A stretch of DNA of 55,301 bases from Pseudomonadota bacterium (GCA_963205315.1 CAUJIO010000045.1:1-55301), one strand, 5' to 3'. Numbered from the stretch's first letter, positions 8,620-17,641 are shown. The notes: generated from the sequence alone by a model not told the origin. Numbers and translations are program-made.

Positions 8620-9660
8620 TCATCTGGCGGAACAATCAACTTGCGTTCCGCCATCAAGCCGGAACAGCGCATCATCCGAACCGAGCGTTGTATCGATCAT
8701 GACGGGCGGCGAATTCTTGTCTGTATATTCCCCGGCGGCCAGCCAGGCGCTCGAAGCATCGCGGCGGCGGAGGCGGAAGCCGCCTTCACAGAAAAACTCA
8801 TACTGCGAGGCCCGGCACTGCACCGCGCGGGATTTGACCTTACCGTCGCGGAGATTGAAGGAGAGCGACACGTCGAGAAGTGTCTCGGGATACTCGTTGT
8901 CCGGGGCCGTTGTCCGGGGCGCCTCCTTGATCGCCACGGCAATCGAGGTGACCTTCTGCTTCGGATGCTTGGCCAGGTGCGCCTTGTCGTAGCTGCGGCT
9001 CAGGCAGCGCCAGCCGAGCATTGCGATGCGCTCGCGCAGCGGCACCGGGTCGGCAGCGAAGGCCGGACGTGCTGCGCGCTCAATCTTGCTGCAGACTGAA
9101 GCCGGGACCTTCTGAAGTGCAACCGTGCGGCCGGCATCGCTGGCCGTCATCCAGCGGTCATAGCCTTCATCATCCGGCTCGCCGCAACTCTGGTTCAGCG
9201 ACAGGCCGCCGCCGCTGTCGAAATTGGCCGCCAGCCCTGCCCCATCGTGATCGAGCTTGAACGAGCCACCGTCACATTCGACGCCGCAGAACACCTGCCG
9301 GCCCGTCTCGCCTGACACCCAGCAGGCGAGCGATTGCGTATAAAGGTAAGGTGTATCGCTGAAACGGGCGGCCAGATCAGTCCAGTTGGCGGTCTCCGGC
9401 TTGCTGAAATAGGCAATCGCCTGGTCGCGTGGGAGCTGCACCTCTTCCAGGGCCGGGTTCGGGTCATAGAGCCGGTAGAGATAAAACTCCGTCAGCTTCT
9501 GCTTCGGCTTCATGTCCGCCGGGGAGACGCGTGCCGCGTAGCAGGAATCGGCATTCAGCGGAAAGATCGCCTGCACCTCTGGCGGAACGGCAGGCTGATC
9601 CTGCGCGAGGGCAGCTGTCGTTCCCAGAAGCAATATGGCTGCAATAGACAGATGACGCAT
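8620..9660 (-). CDS. Secreted protein of unknown function
   Basis: 346 aa with a clear signal peptide (MRHLSIAAILLLGTTAALA, cleavage before QDQPAV). The mature part contains several Cys residues (DSCYAARVS, SLACWVSG, QVFCGVECDGG, CSKIERAAR, GWRCLSRSY, VQCRASQYEFFCEGGF), suggesting disulphides in the periplasm. I do not recognise the family. Start at 9660 chosen because the hydrophobic leader begins directly there. It lies 50 bp after the SCO gene and 34 bp before the PotA-like start, so it could belong to either transcription unit. Confidence 0.75.
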   Translation of the reverse strand: MRHLSIAAILLLGTTAALAQDQPAVPPEVQAIFPLNADSCYAARVSPADMKPKQKLTEFYLYRLYDPNPALEEVQLPRDQAIAYFSKPETANWTDLAARFSDTPYLYTQSLACWVSGETGRQVFCGVECDGGSFKLDHDGAGLAANFDSGGGLSLNQSCGEPDDEGYDRWMTASDAGRTVALQKVPASVCSKIERAARPAFAADPVPLRERIAMLGWRCLSRSYDKAHLAKHPKQKVTSIAVAIKEAPRTTAPDNEYPETLLDVSLSFNLRDGKVKSRAVQCRASQYEFFCEGGFRLRRRDASSAWLAAGEYTDKNSPPVMIDTTLGSDDALFRLDGGTQVDCSAR

Positions 9661-9710
9661 CTGACTGAGATCTCCGCTCATGCGAAGACCTAGCAGAAAA
9701 GGCGCTGGGC

Positions 9711-10295
9711 TTACAGTCCGAGGAGTTTCTTCAGCTTGGCTTCGCGCATCTCTGCCGCTTCGCCAAACGATATGGTGCCGCCGAGCTGTCCGTCGGCGTT
9801 GATGAGGAAGACCGTCGCTGTGTGATCCATCACATAGCCGCCGTCGCTGGTCGGCACCTTGGCATAATAGACGCGGAAGTCGGAGGCGAGTTTCGGCAGT
9901 TGCTCCGGTGTCGGCACGAGAGCCTCCATGCGCGGATCGAAATTGGCGATGTATTCAGCCATCTTCTCGACGGTGTCGCGTTCGGGATCGACGGTGATGA
10001 AGAATACCCGAAAATCCTTGGCCGCGCCGCCGAGCTTGGTCAGCGCATTGCTCATCTCATAGAGCGTCGTCGGACACACCTCCGGGCAATGCGTATAGCC
10101 GAAGAACACCGCATAGGGCTTGCCCGCCAGATCCCTGGAATCAACTTCACCGCCCTTTGACGAGGCAAGATGGAAACCGTCACGGAGGTCGAAGAGTGAG
10201 GTGGCGCCATCCTGCGCGCGCAGGACCAGCAGATAGCTCAGAGCGGCAGCGAGAACCGCCGCCGCTCCAAGCACTGCAAGGTGCAGTCTGCGCAT
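9711..10295 (-). CDS. SCO1/SenC family copper chaperone/thioredoxin-like protein
   Basis: 194 aa. An N-terminal signal anchor (HLAVLGAAAVLAAALSYLLVL) is followed by a thioredoxin fold with the copper-binding CxxxC motif in GYTHCPEVCPTTLYEM. The conserved distal His lies in YVMDHTATVFLIN. SCO proteins deliver copper to, or reduce, the CuA site of cytochrome c oxidase at the periplasmic membrane face. The start codon overlaps by one base the stop of the PCu(A)C gene upstream (TGATG), so the two are translationally coupled. No cox genes are in the window. Confidence 0.93.
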   Translation of the reverse strand: MRRLHLAVLGAAAVLAAALSYLLVLRAQDGATSLFDLRDGFHLASSKGGEVDSRDLAGKPYAVFFGYTHCPEVCPTTLYEMSNALTKLGGAAKDFRVFFITVDPERDTVEKMAEYIANFDPRMEALVPTPEQLPKLASDFRVYYAKVPTSDGGYVMDHTATVFLINADGQLGGTISFGEAAEMREAKLKKLLGL

Positions 10296-10771
10296 CAGGG
10301 CGTCATCCCCGCATTCGGCGCCATCATTTCATATTCCACCTGGCCGCTACCCGCCTTTTCGAAGACCAGCGTGCCGTTGAAATAGGATCCTTCGACGGGA
10401 ATGCTTTCGATGTCCTGGAACATCACATGCAGCGACTTCGGCTTGAGCTCCACCGTCTGCCCTGCCGGAATGACAATGCCGTCGGTCAGCTCAACCATTT
10501 TCATCACCTCGCCCTCCATCTTCATGTCATGAAGCTGGACGTTGCCTGTAATGGTGGCCGTGGCGCTCAGCAGGCGGTCGTCCTCCGTCCCGGTGTTGGT
10601 GATCTTCATGTAGCCGGCGGCGGCTTTCGCCACCATCGGCGATGCCTTGGACCAGGCGTGCTCAATGACGATCTGGCCGATCTTGGTTTCATGTGCCTCT
10701 CCCGGCGCAGCAGCGAGGAAGGCGGCAAGTGGCAGGGTTGCTGCAAGAAGCAGCGTCCTCATTCCAGACAT
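10295..10771 (-). CDS. Periplasmic copper chaperone PCu(A)C
   Basis: 158 aa with a signal peptide (MRTLLLAATLPLAAFLAAAPGEA). The copper-binding pattern of the family is visible: LHDMKMEGEVMKM followed about 20 residues later by LHVMF, that is H-x-M...M...H-x-M. These proteins carry Cu(I) to cytochrome oxidase together with SCO. The ATG at 10771 is preceded by GGAGAG at a good distance; longer starts would precede that site. Its stop overlaps the SCO start. With SCO and the cysteine-rich protein upstream it forms a small copper-handling cluster. Confidence 0.92.
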   Translation of the reverse strand: MSGMRTLLLAATLPLAAFLAAAPGEAHETKIGQIVIEHAWSKASPMVAKAAAGYMKITNTGTEDDRLLSATATITGNVQLHDMKMEGEVMKMVELTDGIVIPAGQTVELKPKSLHVMFQDIESIPVEGSYFNGTLVFEKAGSGQVEYEMMAPNAGMTP

Positions 10772-10800
10772 GAGGGTCTCTCCGTTCATAAGTAATGTGA

Positions 10801-10819
10801 AACCCGCACGCGGCGGGTT
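10801..10819 (-). terminator. Weak hairpin between the DUF2946-like and PCu(A)C genes
   Basis: Perfect 7-bp inverted repeat AACCCGC / GCGGGTT with a 5-base loop, followed on the minus strand by TTTCA rather than a full U-run. It could partly attenuate read-through into the copper-chaperone genes. Confidence 0.35.
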
Positions 10820-10843
10820 GATGCAAGGACTGACGATAGGGCG

Positions 10844-11227
10844 TCAGGCGGCCGGGGGCCCCGTCGGCGGGTTTGCGGACCACTTGGGACCGTGTGTTGC
10901 AGATACCCCGGTTGCGAAATGGATGTTGGCGGCGACGAAGAGCCGCTCAGGAATGGCGATATAGTCACCTTCCGGCGAGGCGGCCAGGCCGCCCGTGACG
11001 CAGAGAATGCAGAAGCATGCAGTCTTCGCCGGAGCATTTTTCCCGCCGCTCTGGTGCATGGGGCAATCGGCGGCCGCAATGCCTTGCATTGCGCGTGCCG
11101 GCCCGATCGATGCCTCGGCCTCAAACACCGGCAAGATCGACGTGATGACAAACAGCAGCGCAACGGCCGGTGACAGGATGGCGATTCTCCACCCGCGGCC
11201 CGTCGACTCTGGCATTTGCCTGCGCAT
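10844..11227 (-). CDS. Small Cys/His-containing exported protein (DUF2946-like)
   Basis: 127 aa starting MRRQMPESTGRGWRIAILSP. One hydrophobic leader (AVALLFVITSILPVFEAEA) precedes a mature part with ADCPMHQSGG and CFCILC motifs. Those look suited to binding metal, and the composition resembles DUF2946 proteins found beside copper genes. It is the first gene of a unit running into PCu(A)C and SCO. An earlier in-frame Met (11341) would add a non-hydrophobic stretch before the leader, so I prefer 11227. Family assignment is tentative. Confidence 0.6.
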   Translation of the reverse strand: MRRQMPESTGRGWRIAILSPAVALLFVITSILPVFEAEASIGPARAMQGIAAADCPMHQSGGKNAPAKTACFCILCVTGGLAASPEGDYIAIPERLFVAANIHFATGVSATHGPKWSANPPTGPPAA

Positions 11228-11356
11228 AAGTGGAACTATGCACGATTTGCCGGTATCCGCAACGGACCGCGTCACCGCACCCCCCTGGCCACCCTTGCAA
11301 TGCAGCGGCATTTCCGCCATAAGCCGCCAGCCGATAGGCACCCGGCTGGTGGCTGA

Positions 11357-11403
11357 ACGGAAGGACTGTGCAAGCAGTCAGGGGTCGAACCCCGTCTTCC
11401 CGT
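11357..11403 (+). promoter_or_regulatory. Candidate three-way-junction RNA in the rpsF leader
   Basis: Three nested helices can be drawn: ACGGAAG pairing with CTTCCCGT (one bulge), enclosing GACTG/CAGTC with a 6-base loop and GGGG/CCCC with the loop TCGAA. It lies 110 bases before the rpsF start in a 286-bp divergent gap. Parts resemble anticodon and T arms, but a full tRNA cannot be folded. The role is unknown; an r-protein leader structure is one possibility. Confidence 0.35.
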
Positions 11404-11427
11404 GTCTCCGCTCTTTCGTTTGACCGG

Positions 11428-11458
11428 TCTTTCGAGCCTTTAACCTGGGTTCGAAAGA
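11428..11458 (+). promoter_or_regulatory. Hairpin in the rpsF 5' leader
   Basis: Perfect 8-bp inverted repeat TCTTTCGA / TCGAAAGA with a 15-base loop, ending 55 bases before the rpsF ATG. Leaders of rpsF in other phyla carry an S6:S18-binding motif; whether this hairpin is its counterpart is inference. Confidence 0.4.
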
Positions 11459-11513
11459 GGCTCTGCGCCGGATGCTGAAGGCTGAAGTGTAACGAAACGA
11501 AAGGCTATATCCT

Positions 11514-11885
11514 ATGGCTCTTTACGAGCATGTGTTCCTGACCCGTCAGGACGCTGCCCCGACCCAGGTCGATGCCCTGACGGAGCAGTACAAGGCGCTG
11601 ATCGCCGCTGGCGGCGGCAAGGTGACCAAGACCGAATACTGGGGCCTCAAGTCCCTCACCTACCGGATCAAGAAAAACCGCAAGGCGCATTACACGCTGT
11701 TCAATATCGACGCTCCCTCGGCCGCTGTGATCGAGATGGAACGCCAGATGTCGATCTCGGAAGACGTGATCCGCTACATGACCGTCAAGGTCGAGACGCT
11801 GGAAGACGGCCCGTCGGCGCAGATGCGCCGCCGCGAGGACCGCGAACGCCGTGACGACCGTGAAACCGTTGAGGAGGCCAACTGA
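11514..11885 (+). CDS. rpsF: 30S ribosomal protein S6
   Basis: 123 aa. The N-terminus [22 protein letters not shown] and the internal [24 protein letters not shown] are diagnostic of S6. A charged Arg/Glu-rich C-terminal tail ([20 protein letters not shown]) is typical of alphaproteobacterial S6. It binds 16S rRNA as a dimer with S18 in the platform of the small subunit. It is first in the operon rpsF-rpsR-rplI; its stop overlaps the rpsR start (TGATG). Confidence 0.98.
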   Translation: MALYEHVFLTRQDAAPTQVDALTEQYKALIAAGGGKVTKTEYWGLKSLTYRIKKNRKAHYTLFNIDAPSAAVIEMERQMSISEDVIRYMTVKVETLEDGPSAQMRRREDRERRDDRETVEEAN

Positions 11886-12124
11886 TGTCTGCTCCGCAAG
11901 CCCGCCGGCCGTTTTTCCGCCGCAAGAAGAGCTGCCCCTTCACCGGTGAAGGCGCACCCAAGATCGATTACAAGGACGTGCGCCTGTTGCAGCGCTATGT
12001 CTCCGAACGCGGCAAGATCGTGCCGAGCCGCATCACAGCGGTTTGCGCGAAGAAGCAGCGTGCGCTGGCCCAGGCCATCAAGCGCGCCCGCTTCCTCGGC
12101 CTCCTGCCCTATGTGCTGAAGTAA
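11885..12124 (+). CDS. rpsR: 30S ribosomal protein S18
   Basis: 79 aa. The core [35 protein letters not shown] and the end [17 protein letters not shown] are unmistakable S18. It sits in the platform next to S6. Translation is coupled to rpsF by a one-base overlap, and rplI follows after 13 bases. Confidence 0.98.
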   Translation: MSAPQARRPFFRRKKSCPFTGEGAPKIDYKDVRLLQRYVSERGKIVPSRITAVCAKKQRALAQAIKRARFLGLLPYVLK

Positions 12125-12137
12125 GGAGTAGCTCACG

Positions 12138-12713
12138 ATGGACATTATTCTTCTTGAGCGCGTTCCCAAGCTCGGCGCCATGGGCGAAGTGGTCAAGGTG
12201 CGTGACGGTTTCGCCCGCAACTTCCTGCTCCGCCAGGGCAAGGCGCTGCGTGCGACCGACGCCAACAAGGCCAAGTTCGAGCGCGAGCGCGCCATGCTTG
12301 AAGCCCGCAACGCCGAACGCCGTGCCGCCGCTGGCGAAGAAGCCAAGGCCCTCGACGGCATGAGCTTCACGCTCATTCGCCAGGCCGGTGAATCGGGCCA
12401 GCTTTACGGCTCGGTGAGCCCGCGCGACATCGCCGAAGCCGCAGCCGCGGCCGGAGTGGCGGTCGACCGTGGCCACATCCAGCTGCTCTCGCCGATCAAG
12501 ACCATCGGCCTGTACAAGGTCAGCGTCGCGCCGCACCCGGAGGTCGAGGTCTCGATCACCGTGAACGTCGCCCGTTCGCCGGAAGAAGCAGCAGCCCAGG
12601 CCCGCGGCGAGGACCTTTCGGGTCCCGTCTCTGACCGCGCCGAGATCCGCGCCGCCGCCGAGGCCCTCTTCGAGGAAGCCCAGGCCGACGCCGCAGCGGA
12701 AGACAACGCCTGA
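12138..12713 (+). CDS. rplI: 50S ribosomal protein L9
   Basis: 191 aa. The N-terminal domain starts [21 protein letters not shown] and [17 protein letters not shown], the L9 signature. The middle helix and C-terminal domain ([14 protein letters not shown]) follow. An acidic Ala-rich tail of about 40 residues makes it longer than the roughly 150-aa E. coli protein, as is common in alphaproteobacteria. A ribosome-binding site AAGGAG precedes the ATG. It is the last gene of the ribosomal operon and is followed by a strong terminator. Confidence 0.98.
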   Translation: MDIILLERVPKLGAMGEVVKVRDGFARNFLLRQGKALRATDANKAKFERERAMLEARNAERRAAAGEEAKALDGMSFTLIRQAGESGQLYGSVSPRDIAEAAAAAGVAVDRGHIQLLSPIKTIGLYKVSVAPHPEVEVSITVNVARSPEEAAAQARGEDLSGPVSDRAEIRAAAEALFEEAQADAAAEDNA

Positions 12714-12735
12714 TCGCATCAGGTCAGAAATTGCA

Positions 12736-12764
12736 ACGGGCGGTCCCATGGGCCGCCCGTTTTC
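12736..12764 (+). terminator. Rho-independent terminator of the rpsF-rpsR-rplI operon
   Basis: Perfect stem ACGGGCGG / CCGCCCGT with a 9-base loop, followed directly by TTTTCG, starting 23 bases after the rplI stop. Confidence 0.88.
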
Positions 12765-12957
12765 GTTTCAGGGAACCGCAGGGCAAGCCTCTGCAACATT
12801 GCAAAATCAATGCCTTGCGTCTGCCACATGCCTGTTAACCGTGCTGGCCATCGCCCCCTTGCATCTGGTGAAATCCTGATATTAAACTTTAGTTAATAAT
12901 AAAATTTGGGTGGGGTACTGCCGTTCAGGCGGCAGCGGAGAGCCGAGGGAGTTGGCG

Positions 12958-14214
12958 ATGTATGGGATTCTCGATCGCGCGCTGAAGTCAGTCGTCAGAA
13001 CCGGCACATTGCATGTCACCGATCCGGATGGCCGCAATTATCAATATGGCGACGGAACCGGCACCCCCGTTGGCATCCATATCACCAACGCAGCAGCGGC
13101 CTTGAAGATCGCCACCGACGGCGACAAGTATCTGGGCGAATGCTACATGGACGGCGGTCTCGTGCCGACCATGGGCGGCATCTACGACGTGCTGGCCCTC
13201 CTCATGCACAATGCCGAAACCTTTTCCATGCCGAACGTGGCCAAGGCGGCCTATGCCGTGCGCAAGATGATCAAGCGCGTCGACCAGTACAATCCGGTCG
13301 GTAAGGCCAAGGACAACGTCGCCCACCACTACGATCTCTCGGGTCAGCTCTATGACCTCTTCCTCGACCGCGACCGGCAATATTCTTGCGCCTATTTCGA
13401 AACCGATGACGGCTCGCTCGAAGACGCGCAGTTGGCCAAAAAGCGGCATCTCGCCGCGAAGCTCAATATCAAGCCAGGCATGAAGGTGCTCGACATCGGG
13501 TCAGGATGGGGCGGCCTCGGCCTCTATCTGGCTGAAATCTGCGGCGCCGAAGTGACCGGCGTGACCCTCTCGGAAGAGCAGCACAAGCTGTCGAACGAAC
13601 GCGCGCAGCAGCGCGGGGTTTCGGATCGCGCCCAGTTCCTCCTGAAGGATTACCGCCACCTCGAGCAGAAATTCGACCGTATCGTCTCGGTTGGTATGTT
13701 CGAACATGTGGGTGTCGGCCACTACAGGGAATATTTCGACAAGATCAAGACCTTGCTGGCCGACGACGGCGTGGCTGTCGTGCACTCGATCAACCGCTCG
13801 GATGGCCCCGGCGCCACCAGCGCCTGGGTGAAGAAGTATATTTTCCCGGGCGGCTATATTCCCGCCCTGTCGGAAGTGCTGCCGCATATTGAAAAGCTCA
13901 AGCTCTATGTGACCGACATCGAAATCCTGCGGCTGCATTATGCCAAGACCATCCACGACTGGGGCATTCGCTTTGCCGACAACCGCGAGCGCGCCAAGGA
14001 GATCTATGACGAGCGATTCTGCCGCATGTGGGAATTCTATCTCGCAGCCTCGGAATGCGCTTTCCGCTTCTCCGGCATGAACAACTTCCAGATCCAGTTC
14101 GTGAAGAACCAGCATGCCCTGCCGCTGACCCGTAACTACATGATCCAGGAAGAGGAACGGCTGCGGGCCATCGACTCGCGCCTGCCCCGCCTGAAGTCGG
14201 TTCCGGCAGAATAA
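12958..14214 (+). CDS. cfa: Cyclopropane-fatty-acyl-phospholipid synthase family methyltransferase
   Basis: 418 aa. The SAM-binding motif I is VLDIGSGWGGLGLYLAE (about residues 177-193), followed by GVTLSEEQHKLSNERAQQRG. The later VGMFEHVGVGHYREYF and FRFSGMNNFQIQFVKNQHALPLTRNYM blocks are characteristic of CFA synthases. The enzyme adds a methylene bridge to unsaturated acyl chains of membrane phospholipids. The ATG at 12958 is preceded by GAGGGAG; a longer start would place that site inside the gene. An AT-rich stretch at 12878-12910 upstream probably holds the promoter. Confidence 0.93.
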   Translation: MYGILDRALKSVVRTGTLHVTDPDGRNYQYGDGTGTPVGIHITNAAAALKIATDGDKYLGECYMDGGLVPTMGGIYDVLALLMHNAETFSMPNVAKAAYAVRKMIKRVDQYNPVGKAKDNVAHHYDLSGQLYDLFLDRDRQYSCAYFETDDGSLEDAQLAKKRHLAAKLNIKPGMKVLDIGSGWGGLGLYLAEICGAEVTGVTLSEEQHKLSNERAQQRGVSDRAQFLLKDYRHLEQKFDRIVSVGMFEHVGVGHYREYFDKIKTLLADDGVAVVHSINRSDGPGATSAWVKKYIFPGGYIPALSEVLPHIEKLKLYVTDIEILRLHYAKTIHDWGIRFADNRERAKEIYDERFCRMWEFYLAASECAFRFSGMNNFQIQFVKNQHALPLTRNYMIQEEERLRAIDSRLPRLKSVPAE

Positions 14215-14310
14215 GACAAACGGGACCGGACTCGAATTCAGGGCTGTGGATAGCGGGCAAACAGCGCATAATGGCGCCATGCTGAACCGTTAACCGTCTA
14301 TTCCGGTACC

Positions 14311-15810
14311 ATGAACCCGATTCCAAATCTCCGCGCCATCGAGCAAGATCCCGGCGAAGACGCCATCCGCACCCCGCCCCACAATCTGGAAGCGGAACAG
14401 GCGCTGCTGGGTGCCATCCTCGTCAACAACGAGGCTTGCGACAAGGTCTCGTCCTTCCTGGCGCCAGAGCATTTCTTCGAACCGCTGCACGCCCGCATCT
14501 TCGAGGCTGCCTCGACGCTGATCAAGGTCGGCAAGCTCGCCTCGCCCGTGACGCTCAAAACCTATTTCGAGAACGACGCGACCATCCGCGACATCGGCGG
14601 CACCGCCTATCTGGCAAGGCTTGCCGCCAGCGCCACCACCATCATCAACGCCGAGGAATATGGCCGCTCGATCTATGAGCTGGCGCAGCGCCGCAAGCTC
14701 ATCGGCATCGGTACCGAGATGGTCAACGAGGCCTTCGACCCGGATGTCGAGGACTCGGCCAAGGACCTGATCGAGCGCGCCGAGCAGACGCTCTACTCCA
14801 TGGCCGAGACCGGAAAATACGGCCAGGGCTTCAAGCCCATCGTGCAGGCGCTCACCCACGCCATCGACATGGCAAGTGCTGCCTACCAGCGCGACGGCGG
14901 ATTGTCGGGCCTGTCGACGGGCCTCCGCGATCTCGACGAAAAACTCGGCGGCCTGCAGTCGTCGGATCTGATCATTCTCGCCGGCCGCCCCGCCATGGGC
15001 AAGACGGCGCTCGCCACCAACATCGCTTACAACGTGGCGCGGAAATTCCAGGCGGAGTATCTGCCCGATGGCTCGACACAGGTGAAGGACGGCGGCCTCG
15101 TCGCCTTCTTCTCACTCGAAATGTCGAGCGAGCAGCTCGCCACCCGTATCATCTCCGGCCAGGCGGAAGTGTCATCCGAATATATCCGGCGCGGCAAGAT
15201 CACCGATGAGGATTTCCAGCGCCTCGTCAGCGTGGCGCGCGAACTCCAGTCGCTCCCCTTCTATATCGACGACACCGGCGGCCTCACCATCGCGCAGGTT
15301 TCGGCCCGCGCCCGCAGGCTGAAACGCCAGCGCGGGCTGGGCCTCATCGTTGTCGACTACTTGCAGCTCTTGGCGGGTTCGGCCAAGCGGGCGTCCGAAG
15401 GCCGCGTGCAGGAAGTCACCGAAATCACCGTGGGGCTCAAGGCACTCGCCAAGGAACTGAACGTCCCCATCATCGCGCTGTCGCAGCTGTCGCGTCAGGT
15501 CGAAGCCCGCGAGGACAAGCGCCCGCAGCTGGCCGACCTTCGTGAATCCGGTTCGATCGAGCAGGACGCCGACGTCGTCATGTTCGTCTATCGCGAGGAA
15601 TATTATCTCGAACGCCTCAAACCTGAGGAAGGCTCGCCGGAATTCCTCACCTGGTTCGAAAAGGCCTCCCGCGCCCACGGCAAGGCGGAAGTCATCATCG
15701 GCAAGCAACGCCACGGCCCCACCGGCACCGTCGAACTGCAATTCGACGGTAGATTCACCAGATTCAGCAACCTTGCCCGCGAAGACCAATTGCCGGAGCG
15801 GTTCGAGTAG
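14311..15810 (+). CDS. dnaB: Replicative DNA helicase
   Basis: 499 aa. The N-terminal primase-interaction domain starts PPHNLEAEQALLGAILVNNEA. Walker A is GRPAMGKT (about residues 225-232), Walker B is GLGLIVVDYLQLL, and the RecA-fold core ends with the SQLSRQVEAREDKRPQLADLRESGSIEQDADV block. The hexamer unwinds DNA at the replication fork. Its position after rplI and before alr/radA matches the alphaproteobacterial gene order, apart from the intervening cfa and secreted-protein genes. Confidence 0.98.
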   Translation: MNPIPNLRAIEQDPGEDAIRTPPHNLEAEQALLGAILVNNEACDKVSSFLAPEHFFEPLHARIFEAASTLIKVGKLASPVTLKTYFENDATIRDIGGTAYLARLAASATTIINAEEYGRSIYELAQRRKLIGIGTEMVNEAFDPDVEDSAKDLIERAEQTLYSMAETGKYGQGFKPIVQALTHAIDMASAAYQRDGGLSGLSTGLRDLDEKLGGLQSSDLIILAGRPAMGKTALATNIAYNVARKFQAEYLPDGSTQVKDGGLVAFFSLEMSSEQLATRIISGQAEVSSEYIRRGKITDEDFQRLVSVARELQSLPFYIDDTGGLTIAQVSARARRLKRQRGLGLIVVDYLQLLAGSAKRASEGRVQEVTEITVGLKALAKELNVPIIALSQLSRQVEAREDKRPQLADLRESGSIEQDADVVMFVYREEYYLERLKPEEGSPEFLTWFEKASRAHGKAEVIIGKQRHGPTGTVELQFDGRFTRFSNLAREDQLPERFE

Positions 15811-15868
15811 GAGATTGTTTCAGCGTTGACAAATTGCACGTTGAATGTTGGACTAAATACAATCAACG

Positions 15869-17641
15869 ATGGAGCGCTTCATGCGGTGGTTGTTGGCTGG
15901 TCTGCTCTTGGTATGCAATTTTCCAACCCATGCTGTCGCAGACGACCCCCAAGATCCGTGTAACGATATTTGGGAGGCCTGCGAGATAGCGGAAGACCAT
16001 CCAGAGAGCGACATTATTCAGCGCGATGTGAATGGACAACTGATTTGGGTCGCTGTCGCTAGGCTGAGCCCCAGAGTGGGCCAAAGCAATCGCAGGGCTT
16101 TGACGGCAGTCGACAGGCCAAGCACTCCGTTCAGCTTGAAAACAAGTAATTCCGGATTTGGGACTGAGGCGGGTGAGTCCAATCCGCAAGGGGTCATGAA
16201 ACGCACGGTGTGGCGGCGCTTCGCCGTGGATGAGCCGTCACGCGTGGTGATTCACACCTACGGCTCCGAAGTCGATACGGCGCTTGCCGTCTATACGGGC
16301 AGCCGGTTGAACGCATTGACGAGGATTGCCTTCAACGACGACGCGCCCGTCACGGGGGGCGAAGCGACTTCAAGCCTCGTCAGCTTTGACGCCGAGGCTG
16401 GGCGGACATACAGCGTGCAACTGGGGTCGAAGTCGGGGGCCGAAGGCAACGTCCGCATGGATGTTTTTGCCCTTCCCCGCGCGGGTGGCATCACCGCTTT
16501 TCTGGTGGATGGCATTCCGGCTGGCACATTTCCGGGAGCCGATTGGGTTTGCGCCCTTGGGTCGGGCGGGCTCTCGTCTTGTCCATCGCCGGTTTTTCTA
16601 CTGCACAATGCGACGGACAGGACCGTCACCGTCAAGGCCGATACTCCACTGGGACAGGGCTCGATCCCGCCTGCGGACTTCACGCTCAAACCTGGAAAAT
16701 CGGTTCTGAAATCCTTCACATTCGACGGCAGTTTTGACAAGACGGCATTGCGAACGATCTCCGGCGTCTTCAAGTTCACGGCGATGGCAGGTGGCAACAC
16801 CGTTGGAAACGCCAAGTTACCGGCGGTCTTGACGGTGTTCGGATCCGATACGGCTGGCGTCGATCTCAAGTTGCGCAGCGTACCCTTGATCGAGTCTGCG
16901 GCGATCGGCGGGCCAGGCGCATTTCCGCTCGAGATCGCAAATGAAGGAACGGTGAAAGCGGCCGGCTGCCAGTTCTCGCAACTTTTCGATGCCTCCTTCA
17001 GGGTGACGTGGCATCGCTATAGCGCGGCGAAACAAGCACTCCTTTCGCAATTGAACCCGGTCTTCGATGTCGAACCCGGCCAACGCCTGCCTTTTGTCGT
17101 CGGCCTTACCAGCGATGTGGCGCGGTTGAGCGGCGGCAACAATACCGTGCGCGTTCAATGTACAAACGCCGACAAGTTCACTCCACAAATTGCCGATGCT
17201 TATCGTTTTGATCTGACGACACTCCAATCGTTCAAGTCGCACCTGATGCCCCTGCCCGATCTCAAGGGTGATGTGCTGAACGTACCGGTCGCGGGAAGGG
17301 TTTATGAGCTTGCTATCGCCAATGACGGGTCTGCCGCGAAGCTGAAGCTCAGTGCCGATGTGCTGGCGCCGACGAGCGATGCCAGCAATGCGCGCTTCAC
17401 CGCCTTTGTCTGCCCCATGAACGCCACCACTGCCCAGTGCCTGAATTCAACGGCGACAACACAGACGATCGACGCACCCAAGGGCAAGACCTTCAAGGTC
17501 AAGGTGGCGGTCAGACGGCCGGCATCCGATCCCGGCTTCGACCCTGAACGGCGACGGCTGGTCGTCACTCTCAAAGAGACTTTGGGCTTCTTCGGATCGC
17601 TGACAGCGGCACAGCATTCTATAGCTCTGCAGTATCGCTAA
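15869..17641 (+). CDS. Large secreted protein with a pre-peptidase C-terminal (PPC)-like domain
   Basis: 590 aa. A signal peptide (MRWLLAGLLLVCNFPTHAVA) precedes a mature part of unknown overall function. About residues 112-200 (VWRRFAVDEPSRVVIHTYG, DTALAVYTG, FNDDAP, YSVQLGSKSG) look like a PPC beta-sandwich, which typically accompanies secreted peptidases. The rest seems to be further beta-rich repeats, and no catalytic motif is visible. The gene lies between dnaB and alr, which are usually close together. Its upstream 60 bp are AT-rich with a TTGACA hexamer at 15826-15831. Confidence 0.75.
   Translation: MERFMRWLLAGLLLVCNFPTHAVADDPQDPCNDIWEACEIAEDHPESDIIQRDVNGQLIWVAVARLSPRVGQSNRRALTAVDRPSTPFSLKTSNSGFGTEAGESNPQGVMKRTVWRRFAVDEPSRVVIHTYGSEVDTALAVYTGSRLNALTRIAFNDDAPVTGGEATSSLVSFDAEAGRTYSVQLGSKSGAEGNVRMDVFALPRAGGITAFLVDGIPAGTFPGADWVCALGSGGLSSCPSPVFLLHNATDRTVTVKADTPLGQGSIPPADFTLKPGKSVLKSFTFDGSFDKTALRTISGVFKFTAMAGGNTVGNAKLPAVLTVFGSDTAGVDLKLRSVPLIESAAIGGPGAFPLEIANEGTVKAAGCQFSQLFDASFRVTWHRYSAAKQALLSQLNPVFDVEPGQRLPFVVGLTSDVARLSGGNNTVRVQCTNADKFTPQIADAYRFDLTTLQSFKSHLMPLPDLKGDVLNVPVAGRVYELAIANDGSAAKLKLSADVLAPTSDASNARFTAFVCPMNATTAQCLNSTATTQTIDAPKGKTFKVKVAVRRPASDPGFDPERRRLVVTLKETLGFFGSLTAAQHSIALQYR

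Noticed and set aside
11228-11400. Cobalamin or other riboswitch upstream of the DUF2946-like gene
   Set aside because: The conserved B12-box (GCCACTG) and flanking helices are absent on the minus strand.
11345-11410. Possible tRNA or tRNA fragment (GGGGTCGAACCCC with a nearby 5-bp arm)
   Set aside because: The T-loop does not fit TTCRANN on either strand, the second arm has a 6-base loop, and no acceptor and D arms can be formed. Kept only as a structured leader candidate.
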